DNA of 64,000 nucleotides from a virus: IMG/VR virus record IMGVR_UViG_3300036768_000843, positions 1 to 64,000 of that record; one strand, 5' to 3'. Shown piece by piece: positions 49,033 to 57,751 of this stretch (position 1 is its first letter; each line of letters starts with the position of its first letter). The notes under the pieces were generated by a model. It saw only the letters and a program-made list of their open reading frames with translations, ran no database searches and was not told where the DNA came from. The position numbers and the translations under genes were made by a program.

Positions 49033-50925
49033 CTACTTCACCTCCACGTCAAAGGCCTGCGAGGTGTCGTTGCCGAAGATGTCGATCACCTTGACGAGGA
49101 TGTGGTACTTGCCCGCCTTCTCGTAGGTGTGCGGGTCGGAGACGAGCGGGAGCTTGCGCTCCTTGCGGGTCCGGTAGGCGACCCAGCCCTGCATGAAGGT
49201 GTCGTTCCGGAAGTCCCAGTCCACTGCCCAGTAGTCGATGTAGTCCGACCACTTCTTGATCTTGCTGCGCACGTCCTCGGGAATCAGCTCGGTGTTGGGG
49301 ATGACGAAGTCCTTGAGCGCCACCTGCGCGGTAAGCTTCTTCGGCTGCTTGATCTCGGCTTCGAGGTAGGCCAGCTCGAAGAAACGCACGTCGCCCTTCG
49401 CGGCGGCCTGCTGCTCCATCACCTCGCGCGGGATCTGCAGGAGCCGGAGCTCCACGCCCTTCTTCTTCGCCGCCTCGACCATCAGGTCGTACAGGCCCAT
49501 CTCCCACTCCCAGCAGAGCACGTGCAGTTCGCCCTGTTTGAGCTTCGCGCACTCGTCCACCGCCGCGTCGATCTCGGCGATGGTCACCGGCGCATCCACC
49601 GCGCCGATGTGGACCATGGCCTTCCCCTTCTTGCCGTGCAGGTGGGCCATCCCCGCGACCGGCTGCGCGCCGTAAAGCTTGAGGATGAACGCCAGGTACT
49701 CGTAGAGTTTCTGCTCAGTGACGGATTTGTCCTTCTTGTCACCGAACGTCACGCCCTGCCAGTACTGGCGCTCGTACTTGCCGAGGTTCAGCACCTCGAA
49801 GGGCTTGCAGTTCTCGATGCCGAGTAGCCGCTTGCGGGTGACATGGATCGCCCAGCGGCCCAGATCGCAGCCGATCCAGCGGCGGCCGAGCTTCTCGGCG
49901 ACGGCAAGCGTGGTGCCGGAGCCACAGAAGAAGTCGGCGACCAAACCGCTTTCAGGTGACAAAGCTCCTATAATTCTGTGAAGTAGTTTTTCCGGTTTTT
50001 GAGTAGGGAATCCGGTTCGCTCCGGGTCTTTTTGCTGGAGGTGATTGATTCCGAGCCATACGTCAGGGACAAGGACCGGCTCATCGTCGTAATAGACGTA
50101 CACCTTCCCGGCAGACTTGATAGTTCGATAGACTCGCCCATCCTTGTCAACGCAACGCTTTAGGTTGTTCCACTTGTCAAGAGTGGTGCCACACTCTTGA
50201 CAAACGTTTCGAGGCACTGACGCTTTCTTGCTATCAAAATATGGTACATCACCTTTGCAATACCAAAGTAGCGAGTCATGCTTCCGTGGAAAAAATTCTT
50301 GTGAAATCCCTCCGCTGTGGTAGTGCCACACAATCTCATTGCGAAAGTGTTCAGCGCCGAAAGTTTCGTCTAGCAAGAGTCTGATCTGCGAAACTAATCT
50401 GTAGTCCACGTGTACGACGAGGCTGCCACTTGGAGATACCAATTCATACATTCTTCGCAGCCGCGGTAAGATCATTGAGAGATAAGAATAAGTTCCGCCA
50501 CCCCACGTATCGCGATACGCAAGTTCTTCAAGGATTGATTGTTCCTTCTCTATTTCAAATCCTTCATTCCCTACCTGCGCAAGAAAACTGAAATCCGTCC
50601 CGGTTGCAAACGGCGGGTCGATGTAGATGAGGTCGATCTTTCCGGCGAACTTCTCTAAGAGCGACCCCATCACCAGCAGGTTGTCGCCCCAGATGAGTTT
50701 GTTCCGCCAGCCTTCCTCGAAGGTGTCACCCTCCTTGCCCTCGTAGACGTCGAAGAGCGACTGCTGCACGCCGCCCTTCTTCGCTTCGCGCGTGGCGCGG
50801 CTCTCGTTGACGGTCGCGATGACCTGGAAGGGCAGGCTGACGCGCGGCACTTCCTTGAGCGTGCCGTCGTCGTTGTACTTGCCGGGCCACACTAGCTCGG
50901 TTTTCGTGATTTCGATCCTCGCCAT
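49033..50925 (-). CDS. site-specific DNA methyltransferase, beta-class N6-adenine type
   Basis: A 630-aa protein starting MARIEITKTELVWPGKYNDD. IDPPFATG (102-109) is catalytic motif IV, PTQKPE is at 307-312, and ADFFCGSGTTLAVAEKLG (330-347) is SAM motif I, an order typical of beta-class or type III Mod enzymes. A CxxC (CQEC, 242-245) lies in the target-recognition region. The C-terminal 90 residues end in a PKD-like strand set (KVIDIFGNDTSQAFDVEV). No restriction partner is seen nearby. An in-frame start at 51072 would add a 49-aa pentapeptide-gene head. Codons for residues about 108-320 are much AT-richer than the rest. Confidence 0.9.
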   Translation of the reverse strand: MARIEITKTELVWPGKYNDDGTLKEVPRVSLPFQVIATVNESRATREAKKGGVQQSLFDVYEGKEGDTFEEGWRNKLIWGDNLLVMGSLLEKFAGKIDLIYIDPPFATGTDFSFLAQVGNEGFEIEKEQSILEELAYRDTWGGGTYSYLSMILPRLRRMYELVSPSGSLVVHVDYRLVSQIRLLLDETFGAEHFRNEIVWHYHSGGISQEFFPRKHDSLLWYCKGDVPYFDSKKASVPRNVCQECGTTLDKWNNLKRCVDKDGRVYRTIKSAGKVYVYYDDEPVLVPDVWLGINHLQQKDPERTGFPTQKPEKLLHRIIGALSPESGLVADFFCGSGTTLAVAEKLGRRWIGCDLGRWAIHVTRKRLLGIENCKPFEVLNLGKYERQYWQGVTFGDKKDKSVTEQKLYEYLAFILKLYGAQPVAGMAHLHGKKGKAMVHIGAVDAPVTIAEIDAAVDECAKLKQGELHVLCWEWEMGLYDLMVEAAKKKGVELRLLQIPREVMEQQAAAKGDVRFFELAYLEAEIKQPKKLTAQVALKDFVIPNTELIPEDVRSKIKKWSDYIDYWAVDWDFRNDTFMQGWVAYRTRKERKLPLVSDPHTYEKAGKYHILVKVIDIFGNDTSQAFDVEVK

Positions 50926-50991
50926 GGGGCTCCTCGTCAATCCGCTCCCGTGATGATGCCTTCGCTGCATCCGCAGGTCGCACTCCGTGCA

Positions 50992-51098
50992 GATCGCCGG
51001 CTCGTCGTCCGCGACCTGCGTCGCGTAGAGCACGGCACCGGTCCAGCGGTTCTTGATCTCGACGGTCTTCATCGGTTCTTGATCTCGATGGTCTTCAT
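50992..51098 (-). pseudogene. 5' relic of a pentapeptide-repeat gene with duplicated start
   Basis: [20 protein letters not shown] plus ADDEPAI from 51072, matching the heads of the paralogues, then unrelated sequence leading in frame into the methyltransferase. A second, shorter start (MKTIEIKNR then TGA) at 51098 overlaps it, so the 5' end is partly doubled. Confidence 0.85.
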
Positions 51099-51760
51099 TG
51101 GGCACCTCCCTGGTCGTGCGCACACGCGACGATGTCGGCGAGCGCATCCTCGTCGCTCGCGTAGAAGTCCGGCACGCGCCCCGTCGAGCGGTGGTAGATG
51201 AGCGCACCGGCAGCGGCCGTCCCGATCTTTGCTTCGAGCTTGCGGCCAGCGTCACCGGCCAGCACCACAGCCCAGCCTGCGCGACAGTGTGTTGTCTCGC
51301 ACGTGTGCCAGACGTTCATGCGGAGTGAGCCTTCGCCGGATTCAATTCGTTCGAGGATCTGGGCATCGAGCCTCGGAACAACCGGCACGTCCACGTACCT
51401 CACACCGCAGAGGTTCACGCCGGAGAGGTCCGCGCCGGAGAGGTTCGCGTTGGTGAGGTCCGCGCCGAAGAGATCCGCGCCGGAGAGGTTCGCGTTGGAG
51501 AGGTCCGCGCCGAAGAGGTCCGCGCAGACGAAGAAAGCGCCGACGAGGTTCGCGGAGCAAAGGTAAATGCCGGCGAGGTTCGCGTAGGTGAGGTCTGCAC
51601 CGGAGAGGTTCGCGTTGGTGAGGTCCGCGTCGGAGAGGTTCACGCCGTCGGTAACCGCTTTCTCTAGGGCCGTTCGGATCGGGTATCGATCGTCGTCAGC
51701 GACCTGCATCGCGTAGATCACGGCACCGGTCCAGCGGTTCTTGATCTCGATGGTCTTCAT
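51095..51760 (-). CDS. pentapeptide-repeat protein
   Basis: A 221-aa protein starting [20 protein letters not shown]. About 19 pentapeptide repeats ([20 protein letters not shown] style) and the shared C-terminal domain ([19 protein letters not shown]). Its start overlaps the upstream stop and its stop overlaps the relic start (both ATGA), so translation of the set is chained. Confidence 0.9.
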   Translation of the reverse strand: MKTIEIKNRWTGAVIYAMQVADDDRYPIRTALEKAVTDGVNLSDADLTNANLSGADLTYANLAGIYLCSANLVGAFFVCADLFGADLSNANLSGADLFGADLTNANLSGADLSGVNLCGVRYVDVPVVPRLDAQILERIESGEGSLRMNVWHTCETTHCRAGWAVVLAGDAGRKLEAKIGTAAAGALIYHRSTGRVPDFYASDEDALADIVACAHDQGGAQ

Positions 51761-52452
51761 CGGGTACCTCCCTGGTCGCGCGCACACGCGACGATGTCGG
51801 CGAGCGCATCCTTGTTGCTCGCGTAGAAGTCCGGCACGCGCCCCGTCGAGCGATGGTAGATGAGCGCACCGGCAGCGGCCGTCCCAATCTTTGCTTCGAG
51901 GTTGCGGCCAGCGTCACCGGCCAACACCACAGCCCAGCCTGCGCGACAGTGCGTAGTCTCGCACGTGTGCCAGGCGGTCATATTGAGCTGGCCGTCTCCG
52001 GATTCGATCAGCTTGAGGATCTTGGCGTCAAGTCCTCGAACAACCGGCACGCCTTCATACTTTGCGCTGGCGAGGTTCGCGCCGGTGAGGTTCACGCCGC
52101 GGAGGTTCGTGCCGGTGAGGTTCGTGCCGGTGAGGTTCGCACCGACGAGGTTCGCGCCGACGAGGTGCGCACTGACGAGGTTCGCGCTGGAGAGGTTCGC
52201 GCCGATGAGGTTCGCGCTGGTGAGGTTCGCGCTGGAGAGGTTCGCGCCGGAGAGGTCCGCGTCGATGAGGTACGCGCCGACGAGGTACGCGCCGGAGAGG
52301 TTCGTGCCGACGAGGTCCGCGCCATAGAGGTACGCGCCGGAGGCTACCGCTTTCTCCAACGCCGTTCGGATCGGGTACGGATCGTCGTCCGCGACTTGTG
52401 TCGCGTAGATCACGTTGCCGGTCCAGCGATTCTTGATCTCGACGGTCTTCAT
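51757..52452 (-). CDS. pentapeptide-repeat protein
   Basis: A 231-aa protein starting [20 protein letters not shown] after GAGGAAAC. About 20 repeats ([18 protein letters not shown]), then the shared C-terminal domain with two conserved Cys ([12 protein letters not shown]). First of the pentapeptide set and 63 bp after the MoxR gene. Repeat proteins of this type shield topoisomerases or bind partners; the role here is unknown. Confidence 0.9.
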   Translation of the reverse strand: MKTVEIKNRWTGNVIYATQVADDDPYPIRTALEKAVASGAYLYGADLVGTNLSGAYLVGAYLIDADLSGANLSSANLTSANLIGANLSSANLVSAHLVGANLVGANLTGTNLTGTNLRGVNLTGANLASAKYEGVPVVRGLDAKILKLIESGDGQLNMTAWHTCETTHCRAGWAVVLAGDAGRNLEAKIGTAAAGALIYHRSTGRVPDFYASNKDALADIVACARDQGGTR

Positions 52453-52515
52453 GTTTCCTCCTTGTGGTCGGCAATGCCGATCACGCCGCGCACTCCTGGG
52501 GTGCTTGCGGATCCG

Positions 52516-53592
52516 CTATCTCGCTTCCGTAGGGAGCATCGCTCGCTGGACTCGCGCGAGCACACTGGTCTGCGCCTTCTTGCCCTGCGACAACCACCGG
52601 CTCGGGCTTGTCGGTTTGTGCATGCGCGTCAGGAGCACTCGTGCGCAAGCAGCGCCAATCTCCGGCACGAGTCGATCTGCATAGATCCACGCGCACCAGA
52701 GATCTCTTTCGGCCACGCGCGTGAGCAGACCGACCGCTGCGATCTGTCGATCTCTTTGTTCGGGGACGATCGCTTTTTGAGGATCGCGGAGGATCTCGTC
52801 GATCGAGGGTAGATACTTGCGCATCTTGCGGATGCCGAGGAAAGCAGAGGCCTTCGCTTCCCCAACCGCACCCGCAAGGATTGCGTAGCTGACATCGTCA
52901 TCGTCTCGACCGTCACCAATTCCTGCGCGGTCGCAGTAGGCCGCGTAAGCGCGCAACCCGCGCTCCCAAGCGCGAGGGCTCGCGAACGGCGCCCCAGCGT
53001 CGATTGCGGTGCGTGGAGGTACCATTTCGATGAGGTCGGGGGCGACGGCGAGCGTTGCCGAGAAGTCACGGAACTCCTCGCGCAGGCGAGATCCCTCGTC
53101 GCCGATCGTCTCGTCTTCGAGCGTGGGTTGATAGTCTACGAGCTTGATGACTCGGTTGACGGTCGCAGCCGTCAGCTCGACGCCGCTCGGACACTCCTCG
53201 GGACGATTCGCTGCGCCAATGATGCAGCTTTCGGCATGCAACATCGAGTCTCCCGCGATGCCTTCGAGCAAAAGGCGCATCAACGGTGCTTGCACGGAGA
53301 CGGGTACGCTGGTTAGTTCGTCGAGAAACAGAACCCCCGGCGCGTCGACGCAGGCTTTGATCTGCGGCAACAGGGCACGTCGCAGCTCGCCGTTCACGAC
53401 GTAAGGCAGACCGGCGATGTCGACGGCGTCGCAGTTGCTGCAGATCAGCTCGTGGCATGGCCGATCGAGTTCATGTGCGACGGCGCGTACGAGGGAGGTC
53501 TTTCCCAGGCCCGGGGAACCGACGAGCAGCGGCGTGACTCTCGCTTCGATGCAGGCTAGGAGCGCTTGTTTGGCTTGCGCAAAAGACAGCAC
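52516..53592 (-). CDS. MoxR-type AAA+ ATPase
   Basis: A 358-aa protein with a GTG start. VGSPGLGKTSLVRAVA (24-39) is Walker A, GVLFLDELTSVP is Walker B, and GAANRPEECPSG with NRVIKL are sensor and finger regions. MoxR ATPases work as chaperones with vWA partners, here the last gene of the same operon. The pentapeptide proteins between them would be the natural third component. Confidence 0.9.
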   Translation of the reverse strand: MLSFAQAKQALLACIEARVTPLLVGSPGLGKTSLVRAVAHELDRPCHELICSNCDAVDIAGLPYVVNGELRRALLPQIKACVDAPGVLFLDELTSVPVSVQAPLMRLLLEGIAGDSMLHAESCIIGAANRPEECPSGVELTAATVNRVIKLVDYQPTLEDETIGDEGSRLREEFRDFSATLAVAPDLIEMVPPRTAIDAGAPFASPRAWERGLRAYAAYCDRAGIGDGRDDDDVSYAILAGAVGEAKASAFLGIRKMRKYLPSIDEILRDPQKAIVPEQRDRQIAAVGLLTRVAERDLWCAWIYADRLVPEIGAACARVLLTRMHKPTSPSRWLSQGKKAQTSVLARVQRAMLPTEAR

Positions 53593-53675
53593 GTCCCAAC
53601 CGTGCCGGCCAGCCCGTTACTTGTCAAGATCTTCATCGCATCTTGCGAACGGAGCTTCGTATCTCGCTCGAATCG

Positions 53676-54182
53676 TCAACGATGACGACGATCAGCCCGT
53701 GAGAGAACCGGCGGCGCGGGGCACATCAAGCGATAGCGCTTGCAGCCGCTGCGCCCGATCGCGAATGCGTCCGGTGGCAATCCCTTCTCGACCATCGACC
53801 GAGGCACTTTGGTGACGCAGACGGCGCGTCCCTTCTGGACTTGTTTCTGCCAGAAGCGATCGGTCATCTCGGATCGATAGATGTCGCTGTGCAGCGGTTT
53901 GCGGAACACGCGGCAGGCGAACTGAGCGGCTTGTTCGTAGAGCTGCGTGCCCACGCCACAACGCTGCAACTCGGGCTTGACGCGGATGTTGGCTACGTAG
54001 GGCACGTTCCCGACGGGATCCTTTTCGAGGAACACCTCGCCGACGGATTCGTCTCCAGCGTACGCGCGAATGAGCGCGCTGCCGCGCGCCCGCATTTTTT
54101 CAAACGTGATCACTGGACAAGTCTCGCGTCCGAGTACGGATTGCTTGCGCTTTCGACGGAAGGCTTTCATCCGGAGAATCAT
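53676..54182 (-). CDS. GNAT acetyltransferase
   Basis: A 168-aa protein. VPYVANIRVKPELQRCGVGTQLYEQAAQ is motif A of the GNAT fold (split here: strand VANIRV, then Q-R-C-G-V-G-T acetyl-CoA loop). The N-terminus is basic. A later Met (MKAFRRK) is also possible. Coupled to the HNH-like gene (ATGA). Substrate unknown; phage GNATs often modify host proteins or drugs. Confidence 0.85.
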   Translation of the reverse strand: MILRMKAFRRKRKQSVLGRETCPVITFEKMRARGSALIRAYAGDESVGEVFLEKDPVGNVPYVANIRVKPELQRCGVGTQLYEQAAQFACRVFRKPLHSDIYRSEMTDRFWQKQVQKGRAVCVTKVPRSMVEKGLPPDAFAIGRSGCKRYRLMCPAPPVLSRADRRHR

Positions 54183-54532
54183 CGCCGATCCGTTGGCGCT
54201 TGGCGAGGCGATCTCCGTGCGAGTGGCAAGCTCGCCGCGAGCGGTCGCACGCGCAGGTTCTTGCGATCCCAATTCCACGGGTCGCCGTCGATCGGCGTGA
54301 CAGCCTGCCCGCGCGTGATCCACGGCGAGAACGAGCCGTCGGCGTGTCGGCCCAGGCCTGCCTCGCTGGCTGCCAGGCGCAGGACCGGCACGTGGCCGCT
54401 CGACGTGGCGAGCGGATGTCCGGGCCAGTGGACGTAGGGTGCGCCGTGCGCCCGGACGACGACGTCCAGCTCGGTTCCGTCGCGGCAGACGTAGACGACG
54501 CCCGAACGGGGGAGAGGACCGCGCCGACCCAT
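54179..54532 (-). CDS. HNH_3-like protein with missing catalytic His
   Basis: A 117-aa protein starting MGRRGPLPRSGVVYV after AAGGGA. HPLATSSGHVPVLRL, EAGLGRHADGSF and VTPIDGDPWNWDRKNLRVRP follow the HNH_3 endonuclease layout, but the usual H-x of HR-x-V and the HH of VHHIDGD are replaced (LRL, VTPIDGD). It is probably a DNA-binding relic or a repurposed regulator. Confidence 0.65.
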   Translation of the reverse strand: MGRRGPLPRSGVVYVCRDGTELDVVVRAHGAPYVHWPGHPLATSSGHVPVLRLAASEAGLGRHADGSFSPWITRGQAVTPIDGDPWNWDRKNLRVRPLAASLPLARRSPRQAPTDRR

Positions 54533-54649
54533 GGTTTCCCTTTTCTCATCGGGACTTGGGCGCGTCAACACTCCCCCGAGGGCTCGCGCACACCGTCGAG
54601 GAAACTGTATAAATGCTTGAAATCATTAAGGAAATCAGGGATCTGGGAC

Positions 54650-54675
54650 TTCAACACTCTTCGACGAGTGTTGAA
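54650..54675. promoter_or_regulatory. perfect inverted repeat before the integrase
   Basis: TTCAACACTC-TTCGAC-GAGTGTTGAA, 10-bp arms, 6-bp centre, 29 bp before the recombinase start, in an AT-richer stretch. Could be the core recombination site or its operator. Confidence 0.6.
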
Positions 54676-54703
54676 CCCCCGGTCCGCGTAGACTCGGAAG
54701 CCC

Positions 54704-55588
54704 GTGCAGCATCCTCTCCTATCCGCGATCGATTCCAACCGCCAGCTCTCGGCTCGAACGAAGACCCTCTACCGCGAGTGCGTCGAAAGCTTCCTCGCGT
54801 ACGCCATCCCGAAGGCCGGCACAGACCCGTCGAAGTACACGCTGTCGATCGTCGAAAGCTGGTTCGACGAGTTGGAGCGCGGCGGCCGGCAGCCGCAGAC
54901 CGTGAGTGTCTACCGCAAGGCGATCCGGCACGCCTCGCGTCGCTACTCGCAGCTCGAACGGCGGCCCGATTTGGACTTCGCGGCTGCCGCAACCTGCAAC
55001 AAGGCCAGGCCAGGTGCGCCGCGCGAGCCGCTCTCGTTCGACGAGGCCGCACGGCTTTTGGCGACGTGCAGCTCCGACTCGCTGGTCGACATTCGCGACC
55101 GCGCGCTGATCACGCTCGCGCTGCGCACAGGACTGCGCCGAGGCGGCCTGGTCGCGCTCGACATCGAGGGGATTCACCCGCCCAAGATCACGACGCTCAA
55201 GAAAGGCGGCGATCTGATCACGTTCGAAGCCGACCAGGAAACCTTCACCGCGCTCGACGCCTGGCTCGATGTGCTGAAGCGTTCCGGCGCGACGACGGGT
55301 CCGGTTTTTCGTGAAGTGCAGGGAAATCGAATTGGCGATCGGATATCGCCGTTTCGCGTCTGGTACGTGTTCCGACGACGCGCACAACAAGCTGGGATCC
55401 GTCACGTGTTCCCGCACCTGGCGCGCCACTCGCTCGTGACGTGGCTACGCGAAGCGGGCCTGTCACCGGCCGAGGTGTCCAAGCTCACCGGCCAGACCGA
55501 GCGGACGATCGAGGACATCTACACGCACGTGCGAACGCGCGGCTCGGTCAGCGCCGTGTTGCCGTCGCTGGGTAAGGCTAAATCGTGA
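54704..55588 (+). CDS. tyrosine recombinase / integrase, intact
   Basis: A 294-aa protein with a GTG start. N-terminal SAM-like domain (TKTLYRECVESFLAYAIP). Catalytic set: R145 in RTGLRRGGL, a Lys in LKKGGDL, H238-x-x-R241-H242 in PHLARHSLV, and nucleophile Y273 in EDIYTH. All are present, so it should cut and join DNA through a 3'-phosphotyrosine. Size is normal for phage and Xer-like enzymes. Its own promoter region holds the inverted repeat at 54650. Confidence 0.92.
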   Translation: MQHPLLSAIDSNRQLSARTKTLYRECVESFLAYAIPKAGTDPSKYTLSIVESWFDELERGGRQPQTVSVYRKAIRHASRRYSQLERRPDLDFAAAATCNKARPGAPREPLSFDEAARLLATCSSDSLVDIRDRALITLALRTGLRRGGLVALDIEGIHPPKITTLKKGGDLITFEADQETFTALDAWLDVLKRSGATTGPVFREVQGNRIGDRISPFRVWYVFRRRAQQAGIRHVFPHLARHSLVTWLREAGLSPAEVSKLTGQTERTIEDIYTHVRTRGSVSAVLPSLGKAKS

Positions 55589-55627
55589 GAGCGCGGCTCG
55601 GACTGGAGAATCTCTTGGTCACCCAGC

Positions 55628-56230
55628 CTACCGCGAACGACGCCTACGCCGTTTCACTCCTTCGAAGCCGATCACGAGGCCCTGGTCCCGCAGTCCTGTA
55701 CAACTGTCGGCACCGACGATCACATGGTCACGGATCGGAATGCCGAGGAGCTTCCCTGCCCCGATGAGCCTTCGCGTTATCTCCAGGTCTTGTTCACTCG
55801 GCTTGGGGCTGCCGGAAGGATGGTTGTGGCCGATGAGCAGAGCAGCGGCGTTGGTCAGGATCGCGCTCTTGAAGACCTCGCGCGGATGCACTTCGACGTG
55901 GGCGATCCCGCCCTTGGCAACTTCCTCGACGCCAAGGACGCGATTCTGCGCATCAAGATGGATTGCGTAGAAGCTCTCGCGGTCGGCCTGTGCCGCCGCA
56001 CGCAAGATACGGCAGGCATCTTTGGCAGCGCGAAGCTGAGCACCAGGTTTCTCTGGCCGGGTGACGCAAACACGAATCGCCTTGCCCGGTGCCACAGGCC
56101 CGCACTCCACGGCGCGACCAAGCCCGTAGGGCGCGAGCTTGATCTTCGCAACACGTACGTCTCCGAACCTGCGGCGCTTCACGACCGCGAGCAAGAATAG
56201 CCTACGGAGATGACTCCGACAAGCTCTCAC
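55628..56230 (-). CDS. radC: RadC-like JAB-domain protein
   Basis: A 200-aa protein. LLIGHNHPSGSPKPSEQDLE is the JAB metal site (HxH...D) of RadC proteins, with IPIRDHVIVG further on. Only the JAB part and a short head are present, as in mobile-element RadC copies. A GTG at 56182 (MKRRRFGDV) may be the start. Role unclear; such copies are linked with mobile DNA and anti-restriction islands. Confidence 0.88.
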   Translation of the reverse strand: MRACRSHLRRLFLLAVVKRRRFGDVRVAKIKLAPYGLGRAVECGPVAPGKAIRVCVTRPEKPGAQLRAAKDACRILRAAAQADRESFYAIHLDAQNRVLGVEEVAKGGIAHVEVHPREVFKSAILTNAAALLIGHNHPSGSPKPSEQDLEITRRLIGAGKLLGIPIRDHVIVGADSCTGLRDQGLVIGFEGVKRRRRRSR

Positions 56231-56459
56231 TAGTTACTTGCGAAGTTCGCGCGGCGCTGATTCACAGCAAGATGACCAAGCATTCCGTCGCAGGTTCGAC
56301 GAGCCAAACGAAGGCGCGGTTATCTTGTGATGCCCGGTGCCGCAGCGCTCGGACGTAGTTGACCGTGACGTAGTTTCTTCTCACGCTTTGCCAACGGTAG
56401 CAAAGCTCGCGGATCTCGTCAGGTAAAGGTCAGGTAGCTCGTGTAGTATCTCTTCATCC
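56231..56459. other. divergent intergenic region
   Basis: About 230 bp between divergent genes. Slightly AT-richer near 56360-56440, with TAGTTGACCGTGACGTAG (a TTGACC-like -35). No gene seen. Confidence 0.4.
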
Positions 56460-57353
56460 GTGCAAGCACTCGGCACTGCTCCGGACTGCTACCCTCGCTG
56501 GCACGCGGATTTCGCGCCGCTCGCTGCTGAACCGCAGATCACGGTGTTTTCAGGGTGCGGCGTCGACGCTCTGGGCAACGTTGCGTGCGCGCCCGAGGTC
56601 ATGCGCGCGCGGGCCGAAGCGCAGCTCCAGCGCATCGCACCGAGGCTGTTTCGAGGCCCCCTTTCGCTCGAAACCTACACACTCGCGCGTTACATGCAGT
56701 CTGAGGTCGGCGACGGCACGATCGAAGAGCGCGTCGCGGTCGGTGAGGCCGCCGTCAACCGCGCGCGACGCGAGCGTCTGCGGCGCGGCGTGCTCGACCT
56801 GCTCTTGTATCGCCAGCTGCCGGGTCACCCGAACTACGGATTCTACGGTCCGATTCATGACCGGCCCGAGGGCTGCGCCGCGCGTGGCCTACCCAAGTTT
56901 TGCGCGCCGTTCGGCCGCTGGGCGTCGACGGCCAAAGATCCGACGGTGCTGACGCTCCTACTCGCTGACTTGGTCATGTCGAACCGCAGCGGCAACTTCG
57001 CGCGCGGTGCCGACGATCAAGTTGGGTTGGAGTACAAAGAGACGTTTTCCGATCCGGCCGCGTACGTGCGCGCGAAAGCCGCACAGGGTAGCTACTGGGT
57101 CGGACCGCTTCCGGGCGTCGATCATTGGCGGACGTTTCTCACGCGCGAGCTGAACATCGAACCCTCGACGCCGATCGGTGCAGCGCTGCTCGCGCAAGGC
57201 CTTGCCGCCGTCTCGTCGCGCAAGGCCCCGCCCGTCGCGCTACCGATCTGTCCCGTGTCCGAAAACCGACGGGTCGCGAGAGCGTTGCTCGCGATCGTCG
57301 GGCTAGCTGGTGCCGCTGGGCTGTCGTGGCTTGCGATACGAGGATCGGTCTAG
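56460..57353 (+). CDS. cell-wall hydrolase (SleB-like) with C-terminal anchor
   Basis: A 297-aa protein with a GTG start. YMQSEVGDGTIEERVAVGEA followed by AVNRAR matches the SleB/hydrolase_2 core (E-x-x-x-G-x-x-x-E-x-x-A-V...NR). A Cys-bearing linker (ICPVSEN) leads to a membrane helix (ALLAIVGLAGAAGLSWLAI). So a peptidoglycan hydrolase fixed in a membrane by its C-terminus, like the left-hand anchored set. Confidence 0.75.
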   Translation: MQALGTAPDCYPRWHADFAPLAAEPQITVFSGCGVDALGNVACAPEVMRARAEAQLQRIAPRLFRGPLSLETYTLARYMQSEVGDGTIEERVAVGEAAVNRARRERLRRGVLDLLLYRQLPGHPNYGFYGPIHDRPEGCAARGLPKFCAPFGRWASTAKDPTVLTLLLADLVMSNRSGNFARGADDQVGLEYKETFSDPAAYVRAKAAQGSYWVGPLPGVDHWRTFLTRELNIEPSTPIGAALLAQGLAAVSSRKAPPVALPICPVSENRRVARALLAIVGLAGAAGLSWLAIRGSV

Positions 57354-57742
57354 TTGGGCCGGTATCTTGCCCAGTTTCGCTTGTACTCTTCGAGCAGCGT
57401 TCGCGCGACGCCGATGTAACAGCTATCGGCTTTCGTGTTGAACCAGCATGCGTCTGCTTCAGCTTCGCCGGGGATATCGCTTGCATGTTTGTTCAAACAA
57501 ATATCCAAGATCCCGGAATAGAGATGTCCGTGGCGCACGTGCGCTGCCAACTCTCGACGGTCTACGGTTGACTCGTCGTCGAGGAGGGCGTCTTTCAGAC
57601 GTGCTGCTCGGTCCAAGCAAAGCCACCGCTCGCGTTTCGTCAGCTTGTCAGGATCGGGATCGCAGTCCTTGCGCGATACGTAAATTCTGACCGCGGCGAT
57701 CGACACGAGCGCCACGAGTAGAGATAGCCAAAACCAACGCAT
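57350..57742 (-). CDS. Cys-rich protein with N-terminal anchor
   Basis: A 130-aa protein starting MRWFWLSLLVALVSIAAVRI, a signal anchor. The exported part has four Cys and a lysozyme-inhibitor-like or C-x-x-x-C spread (CDPDPDKLTKRERWLCLDRA; CYIGVARTLLEE). Not recognised. Convergent with the hydrolase gene with a 4-bp overlap. Confidence 0.65.
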   Translation of the reverse strand: MRWFWLSLLVALVSIAAVRIYVSRKDCDPDPDKLTKRERWLCLDRAARLKDALLDDESTVDRRELAAHVRHGHLYSGILDICLNKHASDIPGEAEADACWFNTKADSCYIGVARTLLEEYKRNWARYRPN

Positions 57743-57751
57743 CGACCTTCT

